DNA from: Amycolatopsis nivea | GTDB taxonomy: Bacteria; Actinomycetota; Actinomycetes; Mycobacteriales; Pseudonocardiaceae | Direction of reading: 5' to 3' | Length of the DNA stretch: 64,000 nt | Assembly (NCBI RefSeq): GCF_004522235.1 | Contig: NZ_SDLT01000023.1 | Coordinates: 270 to 64,269 of the forward strand | Shown here: positions 33,251-41,530 of the stretch, in pieces | Layout: each line of letters starts with the position of its first letter | Position numbering within the stretch: position 1 is the first letter of the stretch | The notes under the pieces: generated by a model | Told to the model about the DNA's origin: nothing | What the model saw: the letters and a program-made list of their open reading frames with translations, nothing else | Databases searched by the model: none | Made by a program: the position numbers and the translations under genes

Positions 33251-33784
33251 CTAGGCCAGCGGATCGAGGGCGCTTCCGTCGAAGAACCTACCTGCGCTGT
33301 ACACCATCGACGGGATGTCGGCGGCCTCCGCGTGGACGACCCGGCAGATGAACACCGTGTGCGTGCTGGCCAGCAGCCGCTCGCGGATCTCGACCTCCAT
33401 CCGTGCGGCGCTGCCCTCCAGCAGCGGGCTGCCGTGCGGGCCCGGCGTCCAGTCCAGGCCCGCGAACTTGTCGGCGGATTTCGTCGCGAACGTCTTGACG
33501 ACGTCGAGCTGCCCGGCGGACAGGATGTTGATCGCCAGGTGCCCGGTCCGGTACAGGCAGTCGTGCGTGGAGGACGTGTGCTGGACGGCGACCATCACCG
33601 TCGGCGGGTCGAGCGAGATGCTGGAGAACGCGTTGACGGCGAGCCCGCGCGGGGTGTCGCCGTCGAGCGCGGCCACGACGGTGACGCCGCTGACGAACCG
33701 GCTGTTGACCTGCTTCATCAGGTCCGGGTCGGGGAAGGTCATCGGGGTGTTCCTCGGCGGGATCGTGGAAGTCATGGCGGTCAC
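33251..33784 (-). CDS. Flavin reductase domain protein (RutF/HpaC-like)
   Basis: 177 residues. NAD(P)H:FMN reductase of the flavin-reductase-like split-barrel family: NSRFVSGVTVVAALDGDTP, AVNAFSSISLDPPTVMVAVQ, FATKSADKFAGLDW and VFICRVVHAEA. Supplies reduced flavin to a two-component monooxygenase; the natural partner is the luciferase-like protein at 39.6 kb. The GTG start overlaps the upstream stop by 4 bp (GTGA); ATGs 9 and 42 bp into the frame are alternatives. Confidence 0.9.
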   Translation of the reverse strand: MTAMTSTIPPRNTPMTFPDPDLMKQVNSRFVSGVTVVAALDGDTPRGLAVNAFSSISLDPPTVMVAVQHTSSTHDCLYRTGHLAINILSAGQLDVVKTFATKSADKFAGLDWTPGPHGSPLLEGSAARMEVEIRERLLASTHTVFICRVVHAEAADIPSMVYSAGRFFDGSALDPLA

Positions 33785-34209
33785 CGGTCCTGTCCGACGG
33801 CGACGATGCCGAGTGCGGTGAGCAGGGCGCGCGGGTCCCAGGTGACCGTCTCCTCGAAGATGCGGTCTTCGCTGAACCGCGCGAAGGTGGCGCCGTTGAC
33901 CGCGACGGACCGGTTGGTCGCGGGAACGCCGAGGAACGACTCGGTGTGCGAACCGGTGCTGTGCCAGCGGATGGCCGCGCGGTCGCCTTCGACGACGATC
34001 TCGTCCACGACGGTGGTCAGGTCCGGGAACGCGGAGCGGGTCGAGACGATGGAGGCTTTGAACTGGTCGCGGTCGTGTTCGGCGCCGCCGCTTTCGATCC
34101 GGCGGTAGCCGGGGCTGAGCAGGTCGTCGAGAGCGTCGACCTCGCCGCGGTCCCAGGCGCTCTCCCAGGCGGCGCGGATGCGGTCGCGCCGGGAGTCGTT
34201 GTCGGCCAT
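33781..34209 (-). CDS. SnoaL-like / NTF2-fold protein
   Basis: 142 residues, ester-cyclase/ketosteroid-isomerase-like fold: RIRAAWESAWDRGEVDALDD, then DQFKASIVSTRSAFPDLTTV, then GDRAAIRWHSTGSHTESFLG. SnoaL-type proteins isomerise, hydrate or bind small organic substrates. The ATG has GAAGGGAC upstream; a GTG one codon earlier is possible. It sits in the transporter-flavin reductase operon, so it is likely a pathway enzyme. Confidence 0.85.
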   Translation of the reverse strand: MADNDSRRDRIRAAWESAWDRGEVDALDDLLSPGYRRIESGGAEHDRDQFKASIVSTRSAFPDLTTVVDEIVVEGDRAAIRWHSTGSHTESFLGVPATNRSVAVNGATFARFSEDRIFEETVTWDPRALLTALGIVAVGQDR

Positions 34210-34241
34210 CACGATGTGTCCCTTCTCTTGGTGCGGGGCGG

Positions 34242-35717
34242 TCAGGACGCCCGGGCTGTGCTCTTGACCTCGGCGGCCTTGACGGCGGGGTCGTCGAAAA
34301 CCGGCTTCTCGCGGTGCCACAACGGCGGCAGCCGGTAGGTCAGGACGAAGACGATCGCCGCGACGCCGAAGCCGACGAAGTACGACAGGTCGCCCCACTC
34401 GGGATGCGCTTTCGCCATGGGGCCCACGTAGAACGACAGGTTCCAGAACAGCGCGGAGACCGCCGCGCCGACCACCCAGGCGACGAAACCCCATTCCAGG
34501 ATCCGGCGGGAGTCGTAGAGTTCGGCGATGCGCGACCGGTCGCGCCGGTGCCCGAGCGCGTAGTCGAGCAGCAGCACCGCGCCGAACGGGGCGATCAGGT
34601 ACGCGCCGAGGAACAGGAAGGTCTTGAACTTCGCCTCGAAACCTTCGTCCGCCCACAGGCTGATCGCGTAGGCGACCGCGCAGATGGCGGTGACCGCGGT
34701 GCGGCGGCTGATCGGGATCCGCAGCGTCTGCACCGAGATCGCGCCGCCGTAGACGTTCAGGAAGTTCTGCGAGAACGACGAGATCAGGATGACCAGCAGC
34801 GCCGGGATGTGGAACGGACCGGTGAGCCGGTCGAGCGCCTCGATGGGGCTTTCGCCGGACGCGGCCGAGTTGCCCAGCAGCGCGCCCGCGATGCCCAGCC
34901 AGGACAGCGACAGGAAGTTGCCGGCGAAGGTCCAGATGCCGGTGGCGCGGTTGACGCGGTTGCTGTCGGGCAGGTAGCGGGAGTAGTCGGAGGCGAACGG
35001 CCACCAGGCGATCAGGAAGGACAGGAAGTAGCCGGCGAAGGTGATCCAGCCGCCGGTGCCGCCGATCCAGCCGGACGCGTGCGGGTTGGACTGGAAGCTG
35101 CCGGTCCAGCCGCGGCTGACCGAGACGACGGTGATCATCACGAAGCCGAAGAACAGCACGACCGCGAGGATCCGCTCGAGGTAGTGGATCATGTTGTAGC
35201 CGAACACGGCCACGACGAGCTGCAGCACGACCAGCACGAGCGTGCCCAGCCAGTAGGGGATGCCCGGGGCGAGCGCCTTGAGCGCCTGCCCGCCGAGGAT
35301 GACGGTGACCGCGGCCCAGCCGATGCCGGCGAAGACGTTCACGTAGGCGACCGGGATGAAGTTCCCGAAGAACCCGAGCGGCCCGCGGGCCTGGATCTGC
35401 TGGGCGACGCCGAGGCGCCCGCCCATCCGGGAGAAGACGCCCATCAGCACCGCGCCGAGCAGCGAACCGCCGATGATCGCGGTGACCGCGGACGTGAGCG
35501 ACAGCCCGAAGCCGGACGCGACGAACCCGAGCACCATGATCGGGAAGTTCATGCCGGCCGCGAACCAGATGAAGAACTGCGAGACCGGCTTGCCGTGCCG
35601 TTCGGAGTCGGGGATCGCGTCCACTCCGTACGGTTCGACGACCGCGATCCGGTCGCGGTAGTGCAGGTCCGGTGCTTCCCCGGCCGGTACCGGGGATGCA
35701 GCGTCGTTGCTGGGCAT
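34242..35717 (-). CDS. NCS1-family nucleobase/heterocycle:cation symporter
   Basis: 491 residues with about 12 transmembrane helices. NCS1 features: the early VSQFFIWFAAGMNFPIMVLG, GPLGFFGNFIPVAYVNVFAG, ASDYSRYLPDSNRVNRATGI and the C-terminal LFLGAYLIAPFGAVLLLDYA. Family members import purines, pyrimidines, hydantoins, allantoin, thiamine or pyridoxine with Na+ or H+. The start has AAAGGTG upstream. First gene of the minus-strand wing of the catabolic island; it points to a nitrogen heterocycle as the growth substrate. Confidence 0.9.
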   Translation of the reverse strand: MPSNDAASPVPAGEAPDLHYRDRIAVVEPYGVDAIPDSERHGKPVSQFFIWFAAGMNFPIMVLGFVASGFGLSLTSAVTAIIGGSLLGAVLMGVFSRMGGRLGVAQQIQARGPLGFFGNFIPVAYVNVFAGIGWAAVTVILGGQALKALAPGIPYWLGTLVLVVLQLVVAVFGYNMIHYLERILAVVLFFGFVMITVVSVSRGWTGSFQSNPHASGWIGGTGGWITFAGYFLSFLIAWWPFASDYSRYLPDSNRVNRATGIWTFAGNFLSLSWLGIAGALLGNSAASGESPIEALDRLTGPFHIPALLVILISSFSQNFLNVYGGAISVQTLRIPISRRTAVTAICAVAYAISLWADEGFEAKFKTFLFLGAYLIAPFGAVLLLDYALGHRRDRSRIAELYDSRRILEWGFVAWVVGAAVSALFWNLSFYVGPMAKAHPEWGDLSYFVGFGVAAIVFVLTYRLPPLWHREKPVFDDPAVKAAEVKSTARAS

Positions 35718-36045
35718 CGGATCACCTTTCGAATGGGGATCGAAGCGCGGGAGACAAGGCGGACGACGGGGCGTCCGGAGCGGCCGGTACTGCGGCGGGG
35801 CCGCCTCCCTGGCATGCAAGAGAAGGTAGGCGTGGCCACGCTTGCATGTCAATGGTTTGCGGCCGCCAGTGCGGAGGAGGACGCGGCAGCCCGGCTGGCG
35901 GCCAAGCCTAGAAATCGCATTTGATCTGCGGTTATGTGCTTCCGATCTGCGTCGAGTCGGGGCTTTTGTCGAGCAGAACCGCCGCGGTCCATGCTCGATC
36001 CCTTGACGTCCGACCCGTCCCGACTTACGGTCTGTGGCATGCAAG
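35718..36045. promoter_or_regulatory. Divergent control region with repeated TGGCATGCAAG sites
   Basis: 321 bp between two divergent catabolic wings. TGGCATGCAAG occurs at 35810-35820 and again at 36035-36045, overlapping the first plus-strand start codon. An inverted near-copy CTTGCATGTCA lies at 35841-35851. The inner core GCATGC is palindromic. These are strong candidates for the binding sites of the FCD regulator encoded in the island. Confidence 0.65.
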
Positions 36046-36659
36046 AGGAAGTGAGCGCTGACGAGATCGGCCTGCGCAAGGTCGTGGTCTACCGCGAAGA
36101 GGTGGTCGCCGAGGCCGGTGCGCCGCCCGCGCGGCCCGCCGTGCAGGCGAGCGTCGCCGCGGTGCTGCGGAATCCGTGGCTGGGCACGAGTCCTTCGCGG
36201 GACCTGTCGCCGGAGGTCGTGGCGATCGCGCCGGTCCTGGCCCGGGTGCTGACCGGCCGGCTGCTGGACGCGCTGGGCGGGGTCGACGCCGTCGAGGCGT
36301 TCGGGAAGGCCGCGGTGGTCGGCAACGCCGGCGAGATCGAGCACGGCGGCGCGCTGATCCACACCCCGTACTTCGGCAACCTGATGCGCGAGTTCCTCGA
36401 CGGCGAATCGATCATCTGCTTCGCCGACACCCGCGCGGAGGCCGGGACGACGCTGGTGGTTCCGTTGTGGCACAAGACCCACGCCGCGACCCGGAGCCAC
36501 TACCAGACGGTCGCCACGCGGATTTCCGACGCCCCCGGGCCCGGCGAGATCGTCGTCGTCGCCGCGGCCTCCACCGGCCCCCGCCCGCATCCCCGCATCG
36601 GGGACCGCACCACCGATCCCGCTGTCACCTCGAAGAAACTGGAGAGCGTTCCGTCATGA
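36039..36659 (+). CDS. Amino acid synthesis (DUF1185-type) family protein, copy 1
   Basis: 206 residues. Shows the family blocks GLRKVVVYREEVVAEAG, AVLRNPWLG, FGKAAVVGNAGEIEHGGALI, then RSHYQTVATRISDAPGPGEI. The family is found beside flavin monooxygenases and amidases in catabolic clusters but its chemistry is, as far as I know, not settled. The ATG is chosen by homology and lies inside an operator repeat without a clear ribosome site, so the message may be leaderless. The stop overlaps the next start (ATGA). Confidence 0.83.
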   Translation: MQEEVSADEIGLRKVVVYREEVVAEAGAPPARPAVQASVAAVLRNPWLGTSPSRDLSPEVVAIAPVLARVLTGRLLDALGGVDAVEAFGKAAVVGNAGEIEHGGALIHTPYFGNLMREFLDGESIICFADTRAEAGTTLVVPLWHKTHAATRSHYQTVATRISDAPGPGEIVVVAAASTGPRPHPRIGDRTTDPAVTSKKLESVPS

Positions 36660-37207
36660 AGCTGCGCAAGATCGTCACCGTCGTCGAGGAGACCCTGACC
36701 GAGGGCGGCCGCCCGGTGGAGCCGGCCGCGCGGGTCGCCGTGGTCGCCGCGATCATCGAAAACCCTTGGCACGGACAGGGTTTCGTCGACGACCTGGCTC
36801 CCGGGATCGAGGCGACGGCCTCGGACGTCGGCGCCCTGCTCGCCCCCCGGGTGATGGAAGCGCTGGGCGGGCCCGCGGAGGCGTACGGCAAGGCCGCCAT
36901 CGTCGGGCTGGAGGGCGAGATCGAGCACGGCTCGGCGCTCATCCACACCTTGAAGTTCGGCGACCACTTCCGCAAGGCGGCCAACGCCACCACGCTGCTG
37001 CCCGCCGTCGAGAAGCGCGCGCCGGCGGGGATCGTCTTCGACATCCCGCTCAAGCACATCACCGACGCCACGATCCGCTCGCATCACCAGACGGTCGAGG
37101 TCCGCATCGCCGACGCGCCGCACGCCGGCGAGATCGTCGTGGCCCTCGCCGCCGCCGCGCAGGGACGTCCCCAGCAGCGGCTCGCTCCGCTCACCACCGA
37201 GCAGTAG
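36656..37207 (+). CDS. Amino acid synthesis (DUF1185-type) family protein, copy 2
   Basis: 183 residues, a diverged paralogue of the preceding gene: LRKIVTVVEETLTEGGRPVE, IIENPWHGQGFVDDL, YGKAAIVGLEGEIEHGSALI, then RSHHQTVEVRIADAPHAGEI. The shared GEIEHG and RSH-QTV blocks are probably active-site segments. The two proteins are translationally coupled, which fits a hetero-oligomeric enzyme. Confidence 0.85.
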   Translation: MKLRKIVTVVEETLTEGGRPVEPAARVAVVAAIIENPWHGQGFVDDLAPGIEATASDVGALLAPRVMEALGGPAEAYGKAAIVGLEGEIEHGSALIHTLKFGDHFRKAANATTLLPAVEKRAPAGIVFDIPLKHITDATIRSHHQTVEVRIADAPHAGEIVVALAAAAQGRPQQRLAPLTTEQ

Positions 37208-37213
37208 CCGCCG

Positions 37214-37945
37214 ATGACCGCGCAGACGCTGGTTCTCCTGCACGGTGTGGGCCTCGACCGCACCGTGTGGGAGCCGGTGACCGCACTGCTCGACGGCCGG
37301 TTCCGGATCGTCGCGCCCGATCTGCCCGGCCACGGTTCGCGTCCGCCGGTACCCGAGGGCACGACGCTGGGCGATCTCGCGGCCGGCGTCGCCGGAGAAA
37401 TCCCGCCCGGCGCGCACGTGGTGGGATTCTCGCTCGGCGCGCTCGTGGCGCAGCATTTGGCGGTGCACCGCCCGGAGCTCGTGGCGACGCTGACCTCGGT
37501 CAGTTCGGTCTGCCGTCGCACCGAGGCCGAACGGGCGGCGGTGCTGAAGCGCCTGGCCACGGCGGAGGCCGACCCGCGAGCGAGCACGGCCGCCTCGCTG
37601 CACCGGTGGTTCGACGGGACGGACGTGTCCGCGGACCGGATCCGCGCCACCGAAGCCACGCTGGAAGCCAATGATCCGGCCAGTTTCGCCCGCTGCTACC
37701 GCGTGTTCGCGACGGCCGACGCGGAGATCGGGCCGCGGCTCGGGGAGATCCGGGCTCCGGCGCTCGCGGTCACCGGCGAACTTGACCCGGGCTCCACGCC
37801 GGAGATGACCCGCCGGCTCGCCGAGGCCGTCCCGGACTGCACGGCGGAGGTGATCCCGGGCGCCCGGCACATGCTTCCCGTCCAGAACCCCCGCGAACTC
37901 GTCACCTGTTTGACCGCATTCATCGGAAGGTGCTCCCATGTCTGA
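37214..37945 (+). CDS. Alpha/beta hydrolase
   Basis: 243 residues. Nucleophile elbow VVGFSLGALVAQ (GxSxG with Ser), oxyanion segment LLHGVGLDRTVW, acid in TGELDPGSTP and catalytic His in GARHMLPVQNP. Resembles RutD or carboxymuconolactone/enol-lactone-type hydrolases. Probably cleaves an amide, lactone or C-C bond after ring oxidation. Overlaps the dehydrogenase gene by 8 bp. Confidence 0.88.
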   Translation: MTAQTLVLLHGVGLDRTVWEPVTALLDGRFRIVAPDLPGHGSRPPVPEGTTLGDLAAGVAGEIPPGAHVVGFSLGALVAQHLAVHRPELVATLTSVSSVCRRTEAERAAVLKRLATAEADPRASTAASLHRWFDGTDVSADRIRATEATLEANDPASFARCYRVFATADAEIGPRLGEIRAPALAVTGELDPGSTPEMTRRLAEAVPDCTAEVIPGARHMLPVQNPRELVTCLTAFIGRCSHV

Positions 37946-39425
37946 GCCGCGACGGCTGTACCACTTCATCGGCGGCAAGCCGACGCCGCCGGATTCGGGC
38001 GAGTATTTCCCGAGCGCCAACCCGGCCACCGGCGAGGTCCTCTACGAAGCGGCGCGCGGCAACCACCGCGACATCGCGGCCGCGGTGGAAGCCGCCCGCA
38101 AGGCGTTCGACGACTCGCAATGGCAGGAGCTTAGCCAGACCCGGCGCGGTCATCTGCTGCGCCGCCTGGGCGACCTCATCGCGGAGAACGCCGAAGAACT
38201 CGCGCGTTCGGAAAGCCTCGACAACGGGAAACTGCTGCGCGAAATGCGCGGCCAGCTCGCCACTCTGCCCGAGTACTACCACTACTACGCCGGGCTCGCC
38301 GACAAGATCCAGGGCGACGTGATCCCGACGTCCGACCGGCGGGTCCTCAACTACACCGTCCGGGAGCCGCTGGGCGTCGTCGGCGCCATCACGCCGTGGA
38401 ACTCCCCGCTCACCCTGACCGGCAGCAAGCTCGCGCCGGCCCTGTGCGCGGGCAACACGGTCGTGATCAAGCCGTCCGAGCACACGTCCGCGACGGTGCT
38501 GCGCCTCGCCGAACTCGCGGTCGAGGCGGGCTTCCCGCCCGGAGCGGTCAACGTCGTGACCGGGTTCGGCGGCGAGGCGGGACAACCGCTGGTGGACCAC
38601 CCCGGGCTCGCCAAGATCTCGTTCACCGGCAGCACCGCCACCGGGTCGCGGATCGCCGCCGCGGCCGCGGGCCGGTTCATCGGCTCGACACTCGAACTCG
38701 GCGGGAAGTCGCCGAACATCGTCTTCGAGGACGCGGACGTCGCGAACGCGGCGACCGGCGTGGTGGCGGGGATTTTCGCCGCCGCCGGGCAGACCTGCAT
38801 CGCGGGCAGCCGGGTGTTCGCCCACCGCGCCGTGTACGACGAACTGCTCGAACGCGTCAGCGAACGAGCCCGCAGCATCCGCATCGGCGACCCGCTCGCC
38901 GACGACACCGAACTGGGCCCGCTCGCGTTCCCGGACCAGCGCGACAAGGTCGCGTCCTATGTGGACCTCGCGCGCAGCGAGGGCGCCCGGGTGCTGACCG
39001 GCGGCCGCGCCACCGACGGCGGGCTCGGCGGCTGCTTCTACGAACCCACTGTGCTCGTGGACGTCCACAATGGAATGCGCGCCGTGCGCGAGGAGATCTT
39101 CGGCCCGGTCGCCGCGATTATGCCGTTCGACACCGAGGACGAGGTCGTGGCGCTGGCGAACGACACCGACTACGGGCTCGCCGCGGGCGTGTGGACGACG
39201 AATCTCGCCCGCGCGCACCGGATGGCGGCGCGGCTGGACGCCGGCACGGTGTGGGTGAACACCTACCGCGCCATGTCGCCGATGTCGCCCCGGCAGGGCT
39301 TCAAGGCCAGCGGCGTCGGCGTCGAGCACGGCACCGAGACCATCAAGGAATACACCCGCCTCAAGAGCGTCTGGATCAACACCGACGAAGGCCCGGTGCC
39401 CGATCCGTTCGTGATGCGGGGCTGA
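37938..39425 (+). CDS. NAD(P)-dependent aldehyde dehydrogenase
   Basis: 495 residues. Catalytic Cys in FAAAGQTCIAGSRVF, general base Glu in TLELGGKSPNIVF, NAD-binding GSTATGSRI and ITPWNSPL. Resembles betaine-aldehyde, hydroxymuconic-semialdehyde and salicylaldehyde dehydrogenases. In this operon it should oxidise the semialdehyde released after ring opening. The start overlaps the hydrolase gene end. Confidence 0.92.
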   Translation: MSEPRRLYHFIGGKPTPPDSGEYFPSANPATGEVLYEAARGNHRDIAAAVEAARKAFDDSQWQELSQTRRGHLLRRLGDLIAENAEELARSESLDNGKLLREMRGQLATLPEYYHYYAGLADKIQGDVIPTSDRRVLNYTVREPLGVVGAITPWNSPLTLTGSKLAPALCAGNTVVIKPSEHTSATVLRLAELAVEAGFPPGAVNVVTGFGGEAGQPLVDHPGLAKISFTGSTATGSRIAAAAAGRFIGSTLELGGKSPNIVFEDADVANAATGVVAGIFAAAGQTCIAGSRVFAHRAVYDELLERVSERARSIRIGDPLADDTELGPLAFPDQRDKVASYVDLARSEGARVLTGGRATDGGLGGCFYEPTVLVDVHNGMRAVREEIFGPVAAIMPFDTEDEVVALANDTDYGLAAGVWTTNLARAHRMAARLDAGTVWVNTYRAMSPMSPRQGFKASGVGVEHGTETIKEYTRLKSVWINTDEGPVPDPFVMRG

Positions 39426-39427
39426 TC

Positions 39428-39640
39428 GTGCCGAACATCGACATCAGCCTCGCCGAGGGCCGGAGCGAACAGCAGATCCGCGACCTGATCTCGGCCGTGC
39501 ACGAGGCGGTGCTCAGCACCGTCGGCGCCCGGCCCGAGCACATCCGCGTCCTCGTCCGCGAAATCCCCCGGACCCATTGGGCCACCGGGAACCAGACCAT
39601 CGCCGAGATGCACGACGGCCGACCGAAGGAGTTTCAATGA
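39428..39640 (+). CDS. 4-oxalocrotonate tautomerase family protein
   Basis: 70 residues, the usual size for the family. After removal of the initiator the protein begins with Pro (VPNIDISLAEGRSEQQ, GTG start), the catalytic general base of 4-OT enzymes. The Arg in LAEGRSEQQ is the expected substrate-binding residue. It ketonises an enol such as 2-hydroxymuconate. Starts 2 bp after the aldehyde dehydrogenase stop and overlaps the monooxygenase start by 4 bp. Confidence 0.9.
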   Translation: MPNIDISLAEGRSEQQIRDLISAVHEAVLSTVGARPEHIRVLVREIPRTHWATGNQTIAEMHDGRPKEFQ

Positions 39641-40680
39641 GGTTCTCCCTCTTCGTCCACATGGAACGCTGGGACGAGCAGACCACCCACCGCGAGCAGT
39701 TCGAGAACCTGGCCGAACTGGCCCTCATGGCCGAGGCCGGCGGGTTCGGCACCGTGTGGGTCGGCGAGCACCACGCGATGGAGTACACGATCGCGCCCAG
39801 CCCGATGCCCGTCCTCGCCTACCTCGCCGCCAAGACCAGCACCATCCGGCTCGGCGCGGGCACCATCATCGCCCCGTTCTGGAACCCGATCCGCGCCGCG
39901 GGCGAAACCGCGCTGCTGGACGTGATCAGCAACGGCCGCATGGAAGTCGGCGTCGCCCGCGGCGCCTACCAGATCGAATTCGACCGGCTCGCCCCCGGCC
40001 TGAAGGCCACCGACGGCGGCAAGCACCTGCGGGAACTGGTGCCCGCGGTCCGCGCGCTCTGGCAGGGCGACTACGCCCACGACGGCGAGATCTGGCAGTT
40101 CCCGACCGCGACCAGCGTCCCCAAGCCGGTCCAGCAGCCGACGCCGCCGATGTGGGTCGCCGCGCGGGACCCGGCGTCGCACGACTTCGCGGTCGAGCAG
40201 GGCTGCAACGTCATGGTGACGCCATTGATGAAGGGCGACGAGGAAGTGGCCGCCCTCAAGGAGAAGTTCGACACCGCGGTCGGCAACCACCCCGAGGTCC
40301 CGCAGCCGGAGATCATGGTGCTGCGCCACACCTACGCGCACTCGCCCGACGACCCCGACGGCTGGCGTCCGGCGGCCGCGGCGATTTCCCGGTTCTACCG
40401 CACCTTCGACGCCTGGTTCGGCAACAAGACCGTGCCGGAGAACGGTTTCCTCGAGCCGAGCCCGGAGTCGAAGTTCGCCGATCGTCCCGAATTCTCGCTC
40501 GATTCCTTGCACCGCACCGCGATGATCGGCACCCCGGAGGAGATCATCGCCCGCCTCAAGGAATACGAAGCACTGGGCATCGACGAGTTCAGCTACTGGA
40601 CCGACAACAGCATGACGCACGAAGAGAAGAAGGAATCCCTCGCCCGCTTCATCTCCGACGTCGTGCCGGTCTTCTCCTGA
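39637..40680 (+). CDS. Luciferase-like flavin-dependent monooxygenase (LLM class)
   Basis: 347 residues, TIM-barrel bacterial-luciferase family. Blocks: MRFSLFVHMERWDEQTTHRE, GFGTVWVGEHHAMEYTIAPS, LGAGTIIAPFWNPIRAAGET, GRMEVGVARGAYQIEFDRL and PTPPMWVAARDP. Uses FMNH2 (from the flavin reductase at 33.3 kb) or F420. By analogy with RutA or pyridine monooxygenases it may perform the ring-opening oxygenation of this island. The stop ends the operon, 10 bp before the convergent CcdA gene. Confidence 0.9.
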   Translation: MRFSLFVHMERWDEQTTHREQFENLAELALMAEAGGFGTVWVGEHHAMEYTIAPSPMPVLAYLAAKTSTIRLGAGTIIAPFWNPIRAAGETALLDVISNGRMEVGVARGAYQIEFDRLAPGLKATDGGKHLRELVPAVRALWQGDYAHDGEIWQFPTATSVPKPVQQPTPPMWVAARDPASHDFAVEQGCNVMVTPLMKGDEEVAALKEKFDTAVGNHPEVPQPEIMVLRHTYAHSPDDPDGWRPAAAAISRFYRTFDAWFGNKTVPENGFLEPSPESKFADRPEFSLDSLHRTAMIGTPEEIIARLKEYEALGIDEFSYWTDNSMTHEEKKESLARFISDVVPVFS

Positions 40681-40690
40681 CTGTTCGCCG

Positions 40691-41530
40691 TCACGCGCCG
40701 TCGGGGTCGTTGCGCTTCTGGCGCAGGGATCGGCGCACCAGCATCGCCGTCAGCACAATGATGACCAGGGCCAGCGCCACCACGGTATCCGGTATAGCGC
40801 CGAAAACCCGCTGGACCGTCTGCTGCGCCTCGAATTGCTGGTCGACGCCGACCGCGGCCCCGACGGCTGCGGTGCCGTCGGTGGCCAGGAACAGCACGCC
40901 GATGGCGATGAACAGCAGGCCGGAGATCAGAGACGTCGACTGGGTGCGCAGCGGGCCGATCCGCAGCTCGCGGCCGCGCAGCCAGCGTCGCGAAGACAGG
41001 CGCAGGCGGTCCCACAACAGGGCCAGCACGAACAGCGGTGCTGCCATCCCGACGGCGTAGACGGCCATCAGCAGGGCACCGTAGGCCGGGTGCGCGCCGA
41101 GCGCGGCGACGGTCAGAATGCCGCCCAGCAACGGGCCGGAGCAGAATCCAGCGAGGCCGTACACCGTGCCGAGCGCGAAAACGGAGACCAGGCTGGAGAT
41201 TCGCCATTTCCCGGCGAAGCGTCCGGCGGCGGTGCTGCCGAATCCGAGGCCGACGATCGTCATCAGCCCGAGCAACACCAGCAACGCGCCGCCCACGGTG
41301 GTGGCGATGCCGCGGTAGCGGGTGAGCAGTTCCCCGATCGCCGCCACCCCGGCGCCCAGCGGCACGAGCACGACCATGAGACCCGCGAGAAAGGCGGCGG
41401 TGCGCGAAAGCAGCGCGCCGACCGTGCCGAACGCGTAAGCGAAAAACGACGGCAGCAGCAGCGCGGCACACGGGCTGACCAGAGAAAGGAGACCGCCGAG
41501 GAACGCGGTGAGCAGGCTGACGCCGGTCAC
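40691..41530 (-). CDS. CcdA/DsbD-like cytochrome c biogenesis membrane protein
   Basis: 279 residues, about six to seven transmembrane helices with the two conserved Cys in VSPCAALLLPS and AGFCSGPLLGG. It carries electrons from cytosolic thioredoxin to extracytoplasmic thiol proteins. The GTG start overlaps the DsbA-like stop by 4 bp (GTGA), so the pair works as a unit that keeps an external thiol-disulfide system reduced or cycling. Confidence 0.9.
   Translation of the reverse strand: MTGVSLLTAFLGGLLSLVSPCAALLLPSFFAYAFGTVGALLSRTAAFLAGLMVVLVPLGAGVAAIGELLTRYRGIATTVGGALLVLLGLMTIVGLGFGSTAAGRFAGKWRISSLVSVFALGTVYGLAGFCSGPLLGGILTVAALGAHPAYGALLMAVYAVGMAAPLFVLALLWDRLRLSSRRWLRGRELRIGPLRTQSTSLISGLLFIAIGVLFLATDGTAAVGAAVGVDQQFEAQQTVQRVFGAIPDTVVALALVIIVLTAMLVRRSLRQKRNDPDGA

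Noticed and set aside
34314..35924. 536-residue plus-strand frame opposite the NCS1 permease
   Set aside because: Asp/Glu/Arg-rich low-complexity shadow of a membrane protein gene.
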